Part shown: positions 54,591 through 64,000 of the stretch, piece after piece | Layout of the letters: every line of letters starts with the position of its first letter | How positions within the stretch are numbered: position 1 is the stretch's first letter | Source of the DNA: Alitta virens | Lineage: Eukaryota > Annelida > Polychaeta > Phyllodocida > Nereididae | Direction of reading: 5' to 3' | Assembly (NCBI GenBank): GCA_932294295.1 | Contig: OW028580.1 | Span: forward strand, 32,496,136-32,560,135 | DNA: 64,000 bases | The notes under the pieces: model-generated | Told to the model about the DNA's origin: nothing | The model's database searches: none | Seen by the model: the letters and a program-made list of their open reading frames with translations, nothing else | Position numbers and translations under genes: made by a program

Positions 54591-54743
54591 TTTTGTTTCC
54601 CCTGTATGGTAGGGGACACACCCTCCTGTAAAGCTGGAGCAGCTTGTGCAATGCGCACGGTCCTGTTTTAGCCACTGGGGATAGAGGACTTCACCCCAAG
54701 TGTTTCCACCCTCGCCGCGTGGAGGCCCAGGACCTTCGAGGGC
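54591..54743 (-). promoter_or_regulatory. LINE D 5' UTR
   Basis: About 153 bp, more GC-rich than its surroundings, starting GCCCTCGAAGGTCCTGGG on the element strand. It is the expected place of an internal promoter (family knowledge); no promoter motif was identified. Kept in copies C, D and the 254-bp derivative. Confidence 0.6.
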
Positions 54744-54931
54744 AATATTTTAAGGTCATAGGAGTCAACATCAATTCCCAGCCTTGTACAAATTATGAAT
54801 TCACTTTCTTCAATAAAATGATCATACAAAAAAACAGCAATTCCATAACGAGTTACACAACATGAGTGTCTTTCACCTGTTTTTGATGTTGCACATGTCA
54901 AATGCCCCTTTGTGAAAATTAGCTTATCAAG

Positions 54932-55506
54932 GCCTTGTGGACAACAGGAGTTTATGCTTTACGCAGGAAGAAGGAAACGAATTGCAAGAAAAGCACATTC
55001 AGCTTATTGCCATAGAAATCAATGAGTAAGTATTAAAAAGTAGCAGCTTTCATTACCCTTCCCTGTTTACATAAATCATTCTAGATCTCTTGTTATTGAT
55101 AGCTTTATTGATTCCTATCATCAACTAACAAAAATATAATAGCAATTAACACAAATTATATCCAGACTAATTTTAAAAAAAAGAAGCTAAGTCATTTGTT
55201 ATGAACTTTAATCTATAGAAACACCTCTTTTAAAATATATTATTTGAAGTTTCACTTTAATTGTTGAGAATCATCATTCAGTATAATGTATCAGCATTCT
55301 CACATATATTTATGTATTTCACAGTGCACCATTTGCACACAGAAACCATTATGATAATTATTAACTGTCTACACACATTTAATATTGGCATTATTAATTT
55401 CAGTGAATCCAACACTGCGCTGTTCTTGACACAGAGGGCCAAGAATATTTTGTATCAAAAGATCTCCTGGGAAACCACAGCATTGGGAGTGAAATTACAA
55501 AAGTAA
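54932..55506 (+). CDS. Last two exons of an unknown gene
   Basis: Exon one is about 54932-55024 (acceptor TATCAAG, donor GTAAGT). Exon two is 55404-55506 (acceptor TTAATTTCAG, stop TAA 55504). Codon phase matches across the junction. They encode a Glu/Gln/Leu-rich C-terminus of about 65 residues. AATAAA occurs near 55668. No family is recognised. Confidence 0.4.
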
Positions 55507-55974
55507 TGGCAACTGTTAGTGGCCAGAGGATAATGGACATGAAATTTATATAAGAGAAAATACACTGAAAATGGCAAAAGTGTCTTAAGTATAAAAAAAA
55601 TTGCTGAGCATATAAGGATAACTTGCGATTTCAAGATTACTTTTGAAGACATTGATGTTTGTTTGATGAATAAATAATTATTTTCCAGTCAACTCCTTTT
55701 GTCAATTTTTGAAAAATTTGTAAATATGGGCAACCAAATTTCAAGTAACAAAATAATTTAAATGTCAATTTTCAATCAGAAATATTCAATTAAGACAAAT
55801 GCTTAGCATTGCGGACCCCCCCCCCCCCCCTCCAAACTTCCAATACTGAAGTGTCATTATTAGTTTTATTTTTGGAAATCAGCCACACTGAAAAATTGAC
55901 AGTTCAGCATTTTGGTCAAATCTGCGAGTCTTAAATTGTAACAATTTTATTTGGGTAAGCTCATCATGAAGGCT

Positions 55975-56050
55975 GCTCTACTGCAAAAATACACTGAAGC
56001 TGGGATTTGAACCTGGGCCTTCAGAGGAGCTGGCCAATGCCTTAACAAAT
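55975..56050 (-). other. tRNA-like remnant (SINE head?)
   Basis: On the minus strand CCCAGGTTCAAATCCCA is a good B box, and TTAAGGCATTGGCC upstream resembles an A-box region. No tail or body is identified, so it may be a degraded tRNA pseudogene or SINE head. Confidence 0.35.
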
Positions 56051-56376
56051 TTTATGAAATGAGCTTCTGTCAATTATGATATTGTTATATGATTATGTGA
56101 TTTGTACACTTTGATTGTTATGACCACTATAGAGTTTTAGTTTTAGTTCATATCATCATTTATGATCATTGATAAGGTCTGCAATGATCTGGTGTAACAA
56201 GGCCAGGTAAATAGTGTTCGGTTGGCGTAAAAAAGCCAAATGTCCATCAAAATGGCTAAAACTGAATGCTGATACCCCTAAATATATTTCACAATAAGCG
56301 TCTAAAATGTTTAGTATACCTTTCACCATTTCTTAATTAATTTGAGAGCTTTTCTTGAATTGTTACGCATTTTCAT

Positions 56377-56794
56377 GTCAGTGGTGTTACCATGATGAAA
56401 ATCTTGTATGTGAAAATGATGGATCCCTCACAAGGTCACATGACTCCCCAAGCAGTGAGCTGGCTCCGTCTGCAGTGCATACACTGTCAGGTAAGCACTT
56501 TAAATTCTGTAATTTTTCTTTTTAAAGCACCTAAATAAATAAAAATACTGTGCGGTACATTTTATGAGTCAGTGGTGTTCCACCTGGTATTAGGAAAATT
56601 TGATGTTTGTCAAGAAAATTTTAATAATGAGTAAAACTTCTGCCAAGGATCTTGCTTGGATTCTTAATTTGGCAACAGGAAAGATATTTCAAGGGAGCAT
56701 TTTGTAATTTAAATGGAATTTTGTCAGTGGTGTTACTGTCAGTGGTGTTACCTGACTTCATGTCACACCACTGACCAGGGGTAACACCATTGAC
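56377..56794. repeat. Clustered GTCAGTGGTGTTAC motif, direct and inverted
   Basis: Direct copies start at 56377, 56568 (13-bp match ending TTC), 56723 and 56738. Inverted partial copies lie near 56766 (CACCACTGAC) and 56781 (GTAACACCATTGAC). The cluster is 260-680 bp upstream of the ATG at 57058. Confidence 0.8.
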
Positions 56795-57057
56795 ATATCA
56801 TGGCACTTAACTCATCTATTTAAATATTTACATTGAATTTTTCTTATACAGCGCTAAAAGTCTGAATAATCCTAATTCCAGTATGCATTAATCGGCATGT
56901 TAATTTATGCTACTTATCCTGTAATTTCAACTTAGTTGACCAGTCAAATGTGATAAAGGATTTCTATTAAGATATATTGGTGTAAATGTTAAAACATATG
57001 ATATAAAATCTATACCTACATTAATGTATGACATTTTATTATGTGTTAAGGTTCATT

Positions 57058-57600
57058 ATGGCTCCTATTTCAAAGGCAGAAAAACAAAGGCTGTATCGCC
57101 AACGTTTGAATGCCAACCCTGAACGCAAAGCAGAATATCTGGCAAAGAAGCAACTGAAATATAAAAAGGATAAGGGTGGGTGATTAGGGCTTTACGTCCT
57201 GTATTTCTGCACCAATTGGGCTAATTAGGACAGGCAGAGACCATGGCAATGAGACGAAGGATGAAACAGCCATCCAACTTAGGCTCGACGGGAATCGAAC
57301 CCGGGACCCAGCGGTTGGGAGCCCAGAGCACTACCTCTGAGCTAGGCCCCGGCCCTATAAAAAGGATAAAGAGATTGCAGATGCAGAATGAAGTTCTGAA
57401 AAAGAGAGGAGCAAGGCAAGGTAGAAATATTTCAGACAGTTCAACTGATGAAGAATTTGGCTGGAACTCATCTCATGAAGAATCAGGGCATGGCTCATCT
57501 TTGGTAGAATTCAGGCACAACTCATCTGAAGAACTTGTGCATGATTCTCAAGAAGAACATGAGCCATACTCATATGAAGTAGAAATTGTACCTGACTCTG
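57058..57600 (+). pseudogene. Gene fragment with basic N-terminus and acidic repeats, carries a SINE
   Basis: An AG acceptor at 57049-57050 precedes ATG 57058. The first 38 codons are Lys/Arg-rich and helical (K-A-E-K-Q-R-L-Y-R-Q-R-L-N), like the start of a common invertebrate family of uncharacterised nuclear proteins. SINE 57174-57355 interrupts the frame. After it the frame reaches TGA at 57389-57391, while an overlapping frame encodes an acidic segment with repeats such as H-N-S-S-E-E and H-D-S-Q-E-E to 57600. Gene status is uncertain. Confidence 0.45.
57174..57355 (-). mobile_element. SINE family 1 in the gene fragment, with TSD
   Basis: TATAAAAAGGATAA is duplicated at 57160-57173 and 57356-57369. 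Full length with (CACC)n-type tail. Confidence 0.94.
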
Positions 57601-57775
57601 GTGGGTGGGTGGGATTAGGGCTTTAGTTCCTGTGTTTCTGCACCAGTTGGGCTAATTAGGACAGGCAGGGACCATGGCAATGAGACGAAGGATGAAACAG
57701 CCATCCAACTTAGGCTCGACCGGGAATCGAACCCGGGACACAGCGGTTGGAAGCCCAGAGCGCTACCTCTGAGCT
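57601..57775 (-). mobile_element. SINE family 1 copy, head cut by a LINE
   Basis: Tail (CCCA)n, body and B box are present, but it stops at GAGCT in the A box, where the (TG)n tail of the next LINE begins. So the LINE inserted into this SINE or a deletion joined them. Confidence 0.9.
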
Positions 57776-58974
57776 GTGTGTGTGTGTGTGTGAGTTATTG
57801 TTTAACGCCTCATCAGCACCTGAGTGGGCTATGTAGAGGCTCTCTAGGTTAAGATTGATTATCTATATTTGGTAGTAGAAACCAGAAGCATATAAAAAAT
57901 CAATAATTGTCTGGGTTGGATATCTAGTAAAGAGATGTTGTAAGGTAGTAGCTTGAAACAGAGGTCTTCTAATGCGTTGTAAGTGGATGCAATCTAATAA
58001 AATATGTTTGATTGTTAGGGGGCGCCGACAACTCTGGCATACCGGTGCCGGTTCATTGACTAAAAGGTGTAAATGTGTAAGTCTTGAATGTCCTATGAGG
58101 CATCTGTGATATATTCCTTGATCTTTGCGAGTATTGAACCTACTCGGTATTTTATTTTGAATGCAAGGTAAGATTGAATGCAACTTGTTGTTATTACATT
58201 CATTCCATTGTCTTTGCCAGCAAGACATGATAAAAGATTTTATAGTCATTTTAAAATCAGTGTATGGAATGGTAAAATCAGTTATCTCTTTTGTAAGAGC
58301 CCTTTTTGCTGCCAGGTCTGCTTTTTCATTCCCTTCAATGCCAGCGTGTCCAGGAATCCAGCAGAATACTATGTCTTTGTATTCGTGAAGATAGAAATAC
58401 TTAATAAGAACATCTAAGATCCCAGGGTTATCAAGTTGTTTATTTTGGATTGCTTGAAGAGCAGATTTGGAATCAGAACAGATAACATAACGATCTGATT
58501 CTGAGTCCTCGATGTTCTTTAAGGCAAGGTAAATAGCTGTTAATTCTGCAGTGTATATTGAGCAGTGGTCTGGAAGACGACATTCAGCTATAACGGTTTT
58601 ATAAGAAGTGACAGCACAGCCTACTCGTCTTTCCATTTTTGAGCCATCTGTGTATAGAAATTTGTACGATTCGTATTTAAACCTTATACTATAAAATAGG
58701 TTTTGATAGTCTACCGGATTGGTTTCGCTTTTCTTAAGCTCTGCCAAATCCAGTATAACTTTCGGGACTGGGAGAATCCATGGCGGAATGGGTGGTACTT
58801 CCGTCTCGGCAATGATTGTAGTATCAATTTTTGCAGCCTCAAGATAGAATTTCATGCGTAATCCCAGTGGTCGAATGGCGTTTGAACGAGATTCATAATG
58901 ATGCATGTATTTTGGATGAAATATTACATCATATGTTGGATTTGTTGGAGTTGAAGCTACTTTTAGTATGTATT
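57776..58974 (-). mobile_element. LINE copy G, 5' part removed
   Basis: (CA)n tail, 3' UTR and ORF2 open back to about 58974 in the late RT region. Its C-terminus has I-R-R-P-L-F-Q-A-T-T, the older 3' subfamily. The sequence breaks at TATGTATT, where the tail of copy F begins; in intact copies it would continue GCATGGAT. Confidence 0.92.
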
Positions 58975-59055
58975 GTGTGTGTGTGAGTTATTGTTTAACG
59001 CCTCATCAGCACCTGAGTGGGCTATGTAGAGGCTCTCTAGGTTAAGATTGATTAA

Positions 59056-62000
59056 CTATATTTGGTAGTAAAAACCAGAAGCATATAAAAAATCTATAAT
59101 TGTCTGGGTTGGATATCTGGTAAAGAGATGTTGTAAGGTATTAGCTTGAAACAAAGGTCTTCTAAAGCGTTGTAAGTGGCTGCAATCTAATAAAATATGT
59201 TTGATTGTTAGGGGGCACCGACAACTCTGGCATACCGGTGCCGGTTCATTGACTAAAAGGTGTAAATGTGTAAGTCTTGAATGTCCTATGAGGCATCTGT
59301 GATATATTCCTTGATCTTTGCGAGTATTGAACCTACTAGGTATTTTATTTTGAATGCAAGGTAAGATTGAATGCAACTTGTTGTTATTACATTCATTCCA
59401 TTGTCTTTGCCAGCAAGACATGATAAAAGATTTTATAGTCATTTTAAAATCAGTGTATGGAATGGTAAAATCAGTTATCTCTTTTGTAAGAGCCCTTTTT
59501 GCTGCCAGGTCTGCTTTTTCATTCCCTTCAATGCCAGCGTGTCCAGGAATCCAGCAGAATACTATGTCTTTGTATTCGTGAAGATAGAAATACTTAATCA
59601 GAACATCTAAGATCCCAGGGTTATCAAGTTGTTTATTTTGGATTGCTTGAAGAGCAGATTTTGAATCAGAACAGATAACATAACGATCTGATTCTGAGTC
59701 CTCGATGTTCTTTAAGGCAAGGTAAATAGCTGTTAATTCTGCAGTGTATATTGAGCAGTGGTCTGGAAGACGACATTCAGCTATAACGGTTTTATAAGAA
59801 GTGACTGCACAGCCTACTCGTCTTTCCATTTTTGAGCCATCTGTGTATAGAAATTTGTACGATTCGTATTTAAACCTTATACTATAAAATAGGTTTTGAT
59901 AGTCTACCGGATTGGTTTCGCTTTTCTTAAGCTCTGCCAAATCCAGGATAACTTTCGGGACTGGGAGAATCCATGGCGGAATGGGTGGTACTTCCGTCTC
60001 GGCAATGATTGTAGTATCAATTTTTGCAGCCTCAAGATAGAATTTCATGCGTAATCCCAGTGGTCGAATGGCGTTTGAACGAGATTCATAATGATGCATG
60101 TATTTTGGATGAAATATTACATCATATGTTGGATTTGTTGGAGTTGAAGCTACCTTTAGTATGTATTGCATGGATAACTTGATACGACGAAGGGAAAGTG
60201 GAGGTTCCCCTGCCAGTACATATAAGCTCTCTACAGGAGATGTACGAAAAGCTCTTAAGCTTAGTCGCAACCCTTGATGATGTACAGAATTCAGGCATTT
60301 TAGATAAGATGGTCTGGCGGAGCCATATACCACAGAACCATAATCAAGTCGAGAACGAGTAATTGCTCGATAGAGACGAAGGAGGACCGTTGTGTCCCCA
60401 CCCCAATTATATTTGCTCACTACTTTAAGGAGGTTCATTGATTTCAGGCACTTGGCTTTCAGTGCTTTGATATGCGGAATGAAAGACAATTTGGAGTCAA
60501 AGAGTACACCCAAAAATTTTGTTTCATTCACCACTTTTATTTGACAGTTGTCAATTATTAGTGATGGATCTGGATGGTTTGATCGTAAATAATAGAAAGG
60601 CAGACAAACTGTCTTCTGTTTAGAGAACTTGAAGCCATTTTCGAGTGACCATTTGTGAATCCTATTCAAATTTAATTGCAGTTGTCGTTCTATGGTTGGC
60701 ATATATCTGGAACGATATGCAATGAGAAAATCGTCAACATATAGGGACGACATGAGATTTTCTGAGATGGAATTTACTATACTGTTGATTTTGACGTTAA
60801 AGAGGGTGGGCGAGAGAATACTACCCTGAGGGACTCCATTCTCCTGAGAGTAGGGGCTTGACATCGTTGATCCCACTCGGACCTTAAAGAAGCGATCCTG
60901 TAGGAAGGATCCGATGAAAACTGGAAGGCGACCTTGAAGCCCTAAGTCGTGGAGATCTTTCATTATTCCATATTTCCATGTAGTGTCATAAGCTTTTTCT
61001 AGGTCAAAGAATATGGCTACTACGTGTTCTCTGTTAATGAAAGCATCTCTAACATAAGTTTCCAGTCTGACTAAATGATCTAATGTGCTCCTGTGACGGC
61101 GAAATCCAGATTGGAACTCTGTAATAAGCTGGTTCGACTCCAGGAACCAAACCAGTCTATCAGTAATAATTCGCTCCATTGTCTTACATAGACAACTGGT
61201 TAAGGCTATTGGTCGATAATTCATAGGATCACTATGATCCTTCCCCGGCTTGGGAATTGGGATGACCGTGGCTTGTTTCCACAGGGATGGAAGACATCCC
61301 TTCTCCCAAATTTGATTAAAGATATACAGTAATGTTTTTAAAGAGGATTGAGGTAGGTGTTTTAAGATTTGATAATGTATATTATCAGGGCCTGTTGCAG
61401 AGTCAGTCGCTTTTAAGATGGCCTTCTGAAGTTCTTCTAAGGTGATGTAGGAGTTATAATCTTCGCTGTTATCAGACTGTATATTTAGGGTTAATCTCTC
61501 AGCTTGAGCCTTATAACATTGAAATTCTCTCGTATAGTTCTCCGATGAGGAGTTGTACGCAAACTGTTCTCCTAACCCGTTTGATATTTGTTCTGGTGAG
61601 GAGAGATGTTCTCCATTCACTTCTAGAATGCTTACATGCGAAGCTAGGTTCTTTCCTTCAATCTTCTTAATCATTTTCCAGACTTTATTGCTAGGAGTTC
61701 TTTCAGTGAGTCTGGAGACATAGTCTCTCCAACAACTACGTTTTTTTTGCCTGACAATTCTACGCGCTTTGGCTTTCAGGCACTTAAAATTATTCAGATT
61801 GTTGATGGTCGGCTGTGATTTAAAAATTCTGAGGGCTTTCTTACGGTTTTTAATAGCTTCTCTTACTTCGTCGTCAAACCAGGGTCTTGCACTTCGTTTA
61901 GAATTATTTTTTGTCATCGGTATTGTTTTATTGGCTATATCAGTAATATCATCAGTAAAATCTTCAACGAGATTATTACAATTCCTATAATGAGACATAG

Positions 62001-62739
62001 TAATTGTTTCTAAGCAGTGCTTTTCGAAGGAGGTCCAATCCGCTTTATGCAACTTCCATCGGAGTTGACCCACTTCTCTTGTACCTTCTACGTTTTGTAG
62101 GACAATAGGAAAGTGATCACTGCCGTGAGTGTCCTCTAATACTCTCCATTCAAATTCCAGAAATAACGCTGGATCACATATACTAAGGTCTATCGCTGAA
62201 AATGTTCCATGACCTGGGTGAAGATATGTAGGTGAACCATCATTGAACAAGCAAAGGGTGTGGTCATTGAGAAAATCTTCAATGGTTTTTCCTTTGTTGT
62301 TGTGGGAAGTGCTTCCCCACAATTGGTTATGGCTGTTAAAATCTCCTAGGATAAGACGCGGTTCAGGCAGTTGATTGTAAAGGTTATGCAAATCACTGGC
62401 TGTAAGGTGAAAGGGTGGAGGAATATATAAGGAACATATGGTGAATGTTTTATTCAGGTTCAGACGAACTGCTGTAGCCTGAAGGTTAGTGTTAAGAGCA
62501 ATATGGGTATGAATGATGCCATTTTTAACTAAAATTGATGAGCCACCAGTGGCTCTATCGTGGGCAATATTGCCATATGTATTATACATATGATAGTTTC
62601 TCAGTTTAAAACTATTTGGAGGTTTCAGAAATGTTTCCTGTAGACAGAAAACACTAGGGTTTAAGTCTTGGACCATGCAACCTATTTCATCGAAGTTGGC
62701 TCTGAAACCTCGACAGTTCCACTGAATGATACTGTCCAT
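59056..62739 (-). CDS. LINE copy F ORF2, intact
   Basis: 1227 residues with no stop. All endonuclease, RT (Y-V-D-D), RNase H and CCHC residues seen in copy D are kept. A few substitutions relative to D occur (for example L-G-L-Q-G in place of L-G-L-R-G before RT block B). Confidence 0.94.
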   Translation of the reverse strand: MDSIIQWNCRGFRANFDEIGCMVQDLNPSVFCLQETFLKPPNSFKLRNYHMYNTYGNIAHDRATGGSSILVKNGIIHTHIALNTNLQATAVRLNLNKTFTICSLYIPPPFHLTASDLHNLYNQLPEPRLILGDFNSHNQLWGSTSHNNKGKTIEDFLNDHTLCLFNDGSPTYLHPGHGTFSAIDLSICDPALFLEFEWRVLEDTHGSDHFPIVLQNVEGTREVGQLRWKLHKADWTSFEKHCLETITMSHYRNCNNLVEDFTDDITDIANKTIPMTKNNSKRSARPWFDDEVREAIKNRKKALRIFKSQPTINNLNNFKCLKAKARRIVRQKKRSCWRDYVSRLTERTPSNKVWKMIKKIEGKNLASHVSILEVNGEHLSSPEQISNGLGEQFAYNSSSENYTREFQCYKAQAERLTLNIQSDNSEDYNSYITLEELQKAILKATDSATGPDNIHYQILKHLPQSSLKTLLYIFNQIWEKGCLPSLWKQATVIPIPKPGKDHSDPMNYRPIALTSCLCKTMERIITDRLVWFLESNQLITEFQSGFRRHRSTLDHLVRLETYVRDAFINREHVVAIFFDLEKAYDTTWKYGIMKDLHDLGLQGRLPVFIGSFLQDRFFKVRVGSTMSSPYSQENGVPQGSILSPTLFNVKINSIVNSISENLMSSLYVDDFLIAYRSRYMPTIERQLQLNLNRIHKWSLENGFKFSKQKTVCLPFYYLRSNHPDPSLIIDNCQIKVVNETKFLGVLFDSKLSFIPHIKALKAKCLKSMNLLKVVSKYNWGGDTTVLLRLYRAITRSRLDYGSVVYGSARPSYLKCLNSVHHQGLRLSLRAFRTSPVESLYVLAGEPPLSLRRIKLSMQYILKVASTPTNPTYDVIFHPKYMHHYESRSNAIRPLGLRMKFYLEAAKIDTTIIAETEVPPIPPWILPVPKVILDLAELKKSETNPVDYQNLFYSIRFKYESYKFLYTDGSKMERRVGCAVTSYKTVIAECRLPDHCSIYTAELTAIYLALKNIEDSESDRYVICSDSKSALQAIQNKQLDNPGILDVLIKYFYLHEYKDIVFCWIPGHAGIEGNEKADLAAKRALTKEITDFTIPYTDFKMTIKSFIMSCWQRQWNECNNNKLHSILPCIQNKIPSRFNTRKDQGIYHRCLIGHSRLTHLHLLVNEPAPVCQSCRCPLTIKHILLDCSHLQRFRRPLFQANTLQHLFTRYPTQTIIDFLYASGFYYQI

Positions 62740-62809
62740 GAATTAGTTAAAAGAGTTTAATATTATCATAGTAAAATCTGTAGTGCATGGTATGAATTTG
62801 TATGAATAT

Positions 62810-64000
62810 TCACTTTTTCTTCAAAGTCGCTGCCTCTTTTGGTGTTAAGATCTTTTTGAGGGCCCCACCATGCTTAGATGGTGGTGTTATGAAGCTCAGT
62901 GCACTAGATTTTTCTAGTGTTTTTCTGATGAGGGGGGGTCTTTTGGGAACAATTGATCTTTTATCAATTGCCCCCTCCCGTTGAGGCCTAGGGATGGTGG
63001 TAGTCCCTGCCTCCTCTTCCATCGGCTGGTGTATCTCTTCCGACTCAACGCCGGAAGGTGCACCCTGTGAGGGTACACAAAGTTGTGACGCACTAACCGA
63101 TGGAGCTACAAGATGTCCTTTTCCGACATCTATAGCATGCTACTTTATTCTTGCGAGGTGATTGTCTGCCTGTGAAGTCTTAGATTCTGGTTTCTCTTTC
63201 TGCGTGCTTTGGCCTGCCTTTGAATATTTATAATTAGGATCTAGGTCAATCCTTCGCCTGGGCGATGATCTGGGTGAAGGAGATCTAGGTCCAGCCATCT
63301 GAGACAGGACTGAGGCATAGCTTGCCCCAGCAGCCTGTTCAGCTATACGGCGTGCTTGGGGAAAGGAGATATCCTTGGTGGTCTTTAACTTCAGGATCTC
63401 TTTCTCTAGCTGCCATTTGGGACAGCCACGGTGATAGGCTGGCCCATCACCTCCACAATTAACACAATATGACTGTTTCTGACATGGTGAGTCACGGGAA
63501 TGAACGTGTTCCCGTGACCCACAATTGGCGCAGGTTGCTTTGGCGCGGCAGGAGCCGCTAAAATGGCCAAATCGCTGGCAATTATAACATCGTTTTGGGT
63601 TCGGGATGTAGGGACGTACCCTACACCACTCGAACCCAATGCTGACCTTGTCAGGCAAAACTGTGCCATCAAAGGTCAGTGTGAGAAGCTGTCGTGAATA
63701 TCTTGGGGGCTGGCGATGAATGTGGATGACATTGTAGTCATCCAGCCAGTCCCTCAGTTCCTCATCAGAGCAGAGACTGCTCTCGTGCGATGTTATAACG
63801 CCCTTGCAGGAGTTGAAAAACCGATGGGGCTCCACCTTAATAGGGGCACCCGCAAAGGCCTTCCACTCCAGCAACTTCAAAGATTGGTCCTTGTGTGCAA
63901 CCTGCACCAGCAAGGAAGAATTCTTTAATCTCCTTGTATTTTCAATATAACCTACGTTTTCTTTCAAGGTCCTGCAAATTGTAATGGCTGAGAGACGGGA
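62810..64000 (-). pseudogene. LINE copy F ORF1, one nonsense codon, partial
   Basis: The frame covers the C-terminal ~70 codons, then TAG at 63140-63142 replaces a Gln codon, and the upstream part is open to about 63967 and on to the edge. Three zinc knuckles are kept. The region from 63160 to 63250 and that right of 63630 carry variant-subfamily substitutions, while the knuckle region is shared. Confidence 0.88.

Larger units (their letters stand above)
49330..54743 (-). mobile_element. LINE copy D, full length and intact, with 13-bp TSD
   Basis: AATATTTTAAGGT is repeated at 49317-49329 and 54744-54756. The element is 5,414 bp: 5' UTR of about 153 bp, ORF1 473 aa, 70-bp gap, ORF2 1227 aa, 3' UTR, (CA)n tail. 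The endonuclease-RT-RNase H order with a zinc-knuckle ORF1 fits the I/Nimb-type branch of the Jockey superfamily (inference). Both ORFs are open, so it may be active. Confidence 0.96.
55507..57050. other. Intergenic or intronic region with a repeated 14-mer
   Basis: Mostly unrecognised. It holds a poly-C run of about 15 (55818-55832) and a tRNA-like B-box segment near 55990. A donor-like CACTGTCAG/GTAAGC at about 56489 may end an upstream exon of the gene at 57058. Confidence 0.4.
58975..64000 (-). mobile_element. LINE copy F, runs off the right edge
   Basis: (CA)n tail, 3' UTR, intact ORF2 and most of ORF1. The 5' end lies beyond the window. The ORF1 N-terminal half is of the variant subfamily also seen in fragment E. 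Confidence 0.94.

Overview
This window is eukaryotic genomic DNA from an invertebrate animal, and it consists mostly of nested mobile elements. Evidence for an animal is introns with GT/AG junctions, AT-rich spacers, tRNA-derived SINEs, non-LTR retrotransposons carrying endonuclease-RT-RNase H, and an envelope-bearing Ty3/gypsy element. A mollusc or another lophotrochozoan would fit, but I cannot establish the species. I see no bacterial genes, CRISPR array or operon.

Layout. Positions 1-5400 hold relicts: an L1/Tx1-like reverse transcriptase, a decayed ORF1 of a relative of the main LINE, and a short 3' LINE end. Positions 5458-13578 carry a plus-strand multi-exon gene with acidic exons, Cys/His zinc-binding motifs, a tyrosine-recombinase-like core and a basic C-terminal module. 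It is now a pseudogene, broken by two exonic SINEs, a LINE nest with a 2.4 kb DNA transposon inside it, nonsense codons and a frameshift. Positions 13.6-29.9 kb are a patchwork: BEL/Pao integrase and SWIM-finger relicts, three SINEs close together, a decayed LINE RT, a 254-bp internally deleted LINE, two copies of a C2H2/coiled-coil repeat family, and a second DNA transposon related to the first.

Positions 30.0-64.0 kb are dominated by one LINE family (about 5.4 kb; ORF1 of 473 aa with three zinc knuckles; ORF2 of 1227 aa with EN, RT, RNase H and a terminal CCHC). The copy at 49330-54743 has both ORFs open and a 13-bp target-site duplication. The copies at 42763-48175 and 58975-64000 each carry one nonsense codon. 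A 9.3 kb gag-pol-env LTR element (32324-41622) sits inside the RT of another LINE copy. Its LTRs are nearly identical, it has a 4-bp TSD and a tRNA-Trp primer site, and all three genes are open.

How the parts relate. The LINE and the main SINE family both end in short simple repeats, mostly (CA)n on the element strand, instead of poly(A). Their last ~25 bases look alike, so the LINE probably mobilises the SINE. Duplicated target sites show that the simple repeat arrives with the element. Every recognisable copy of both families lies on the minus strand. The two DNA transposons share a 3-bp TTA duplication or target and related inner sequence, but differ in matching ways in their termini and GC-rich subterminal repeats.
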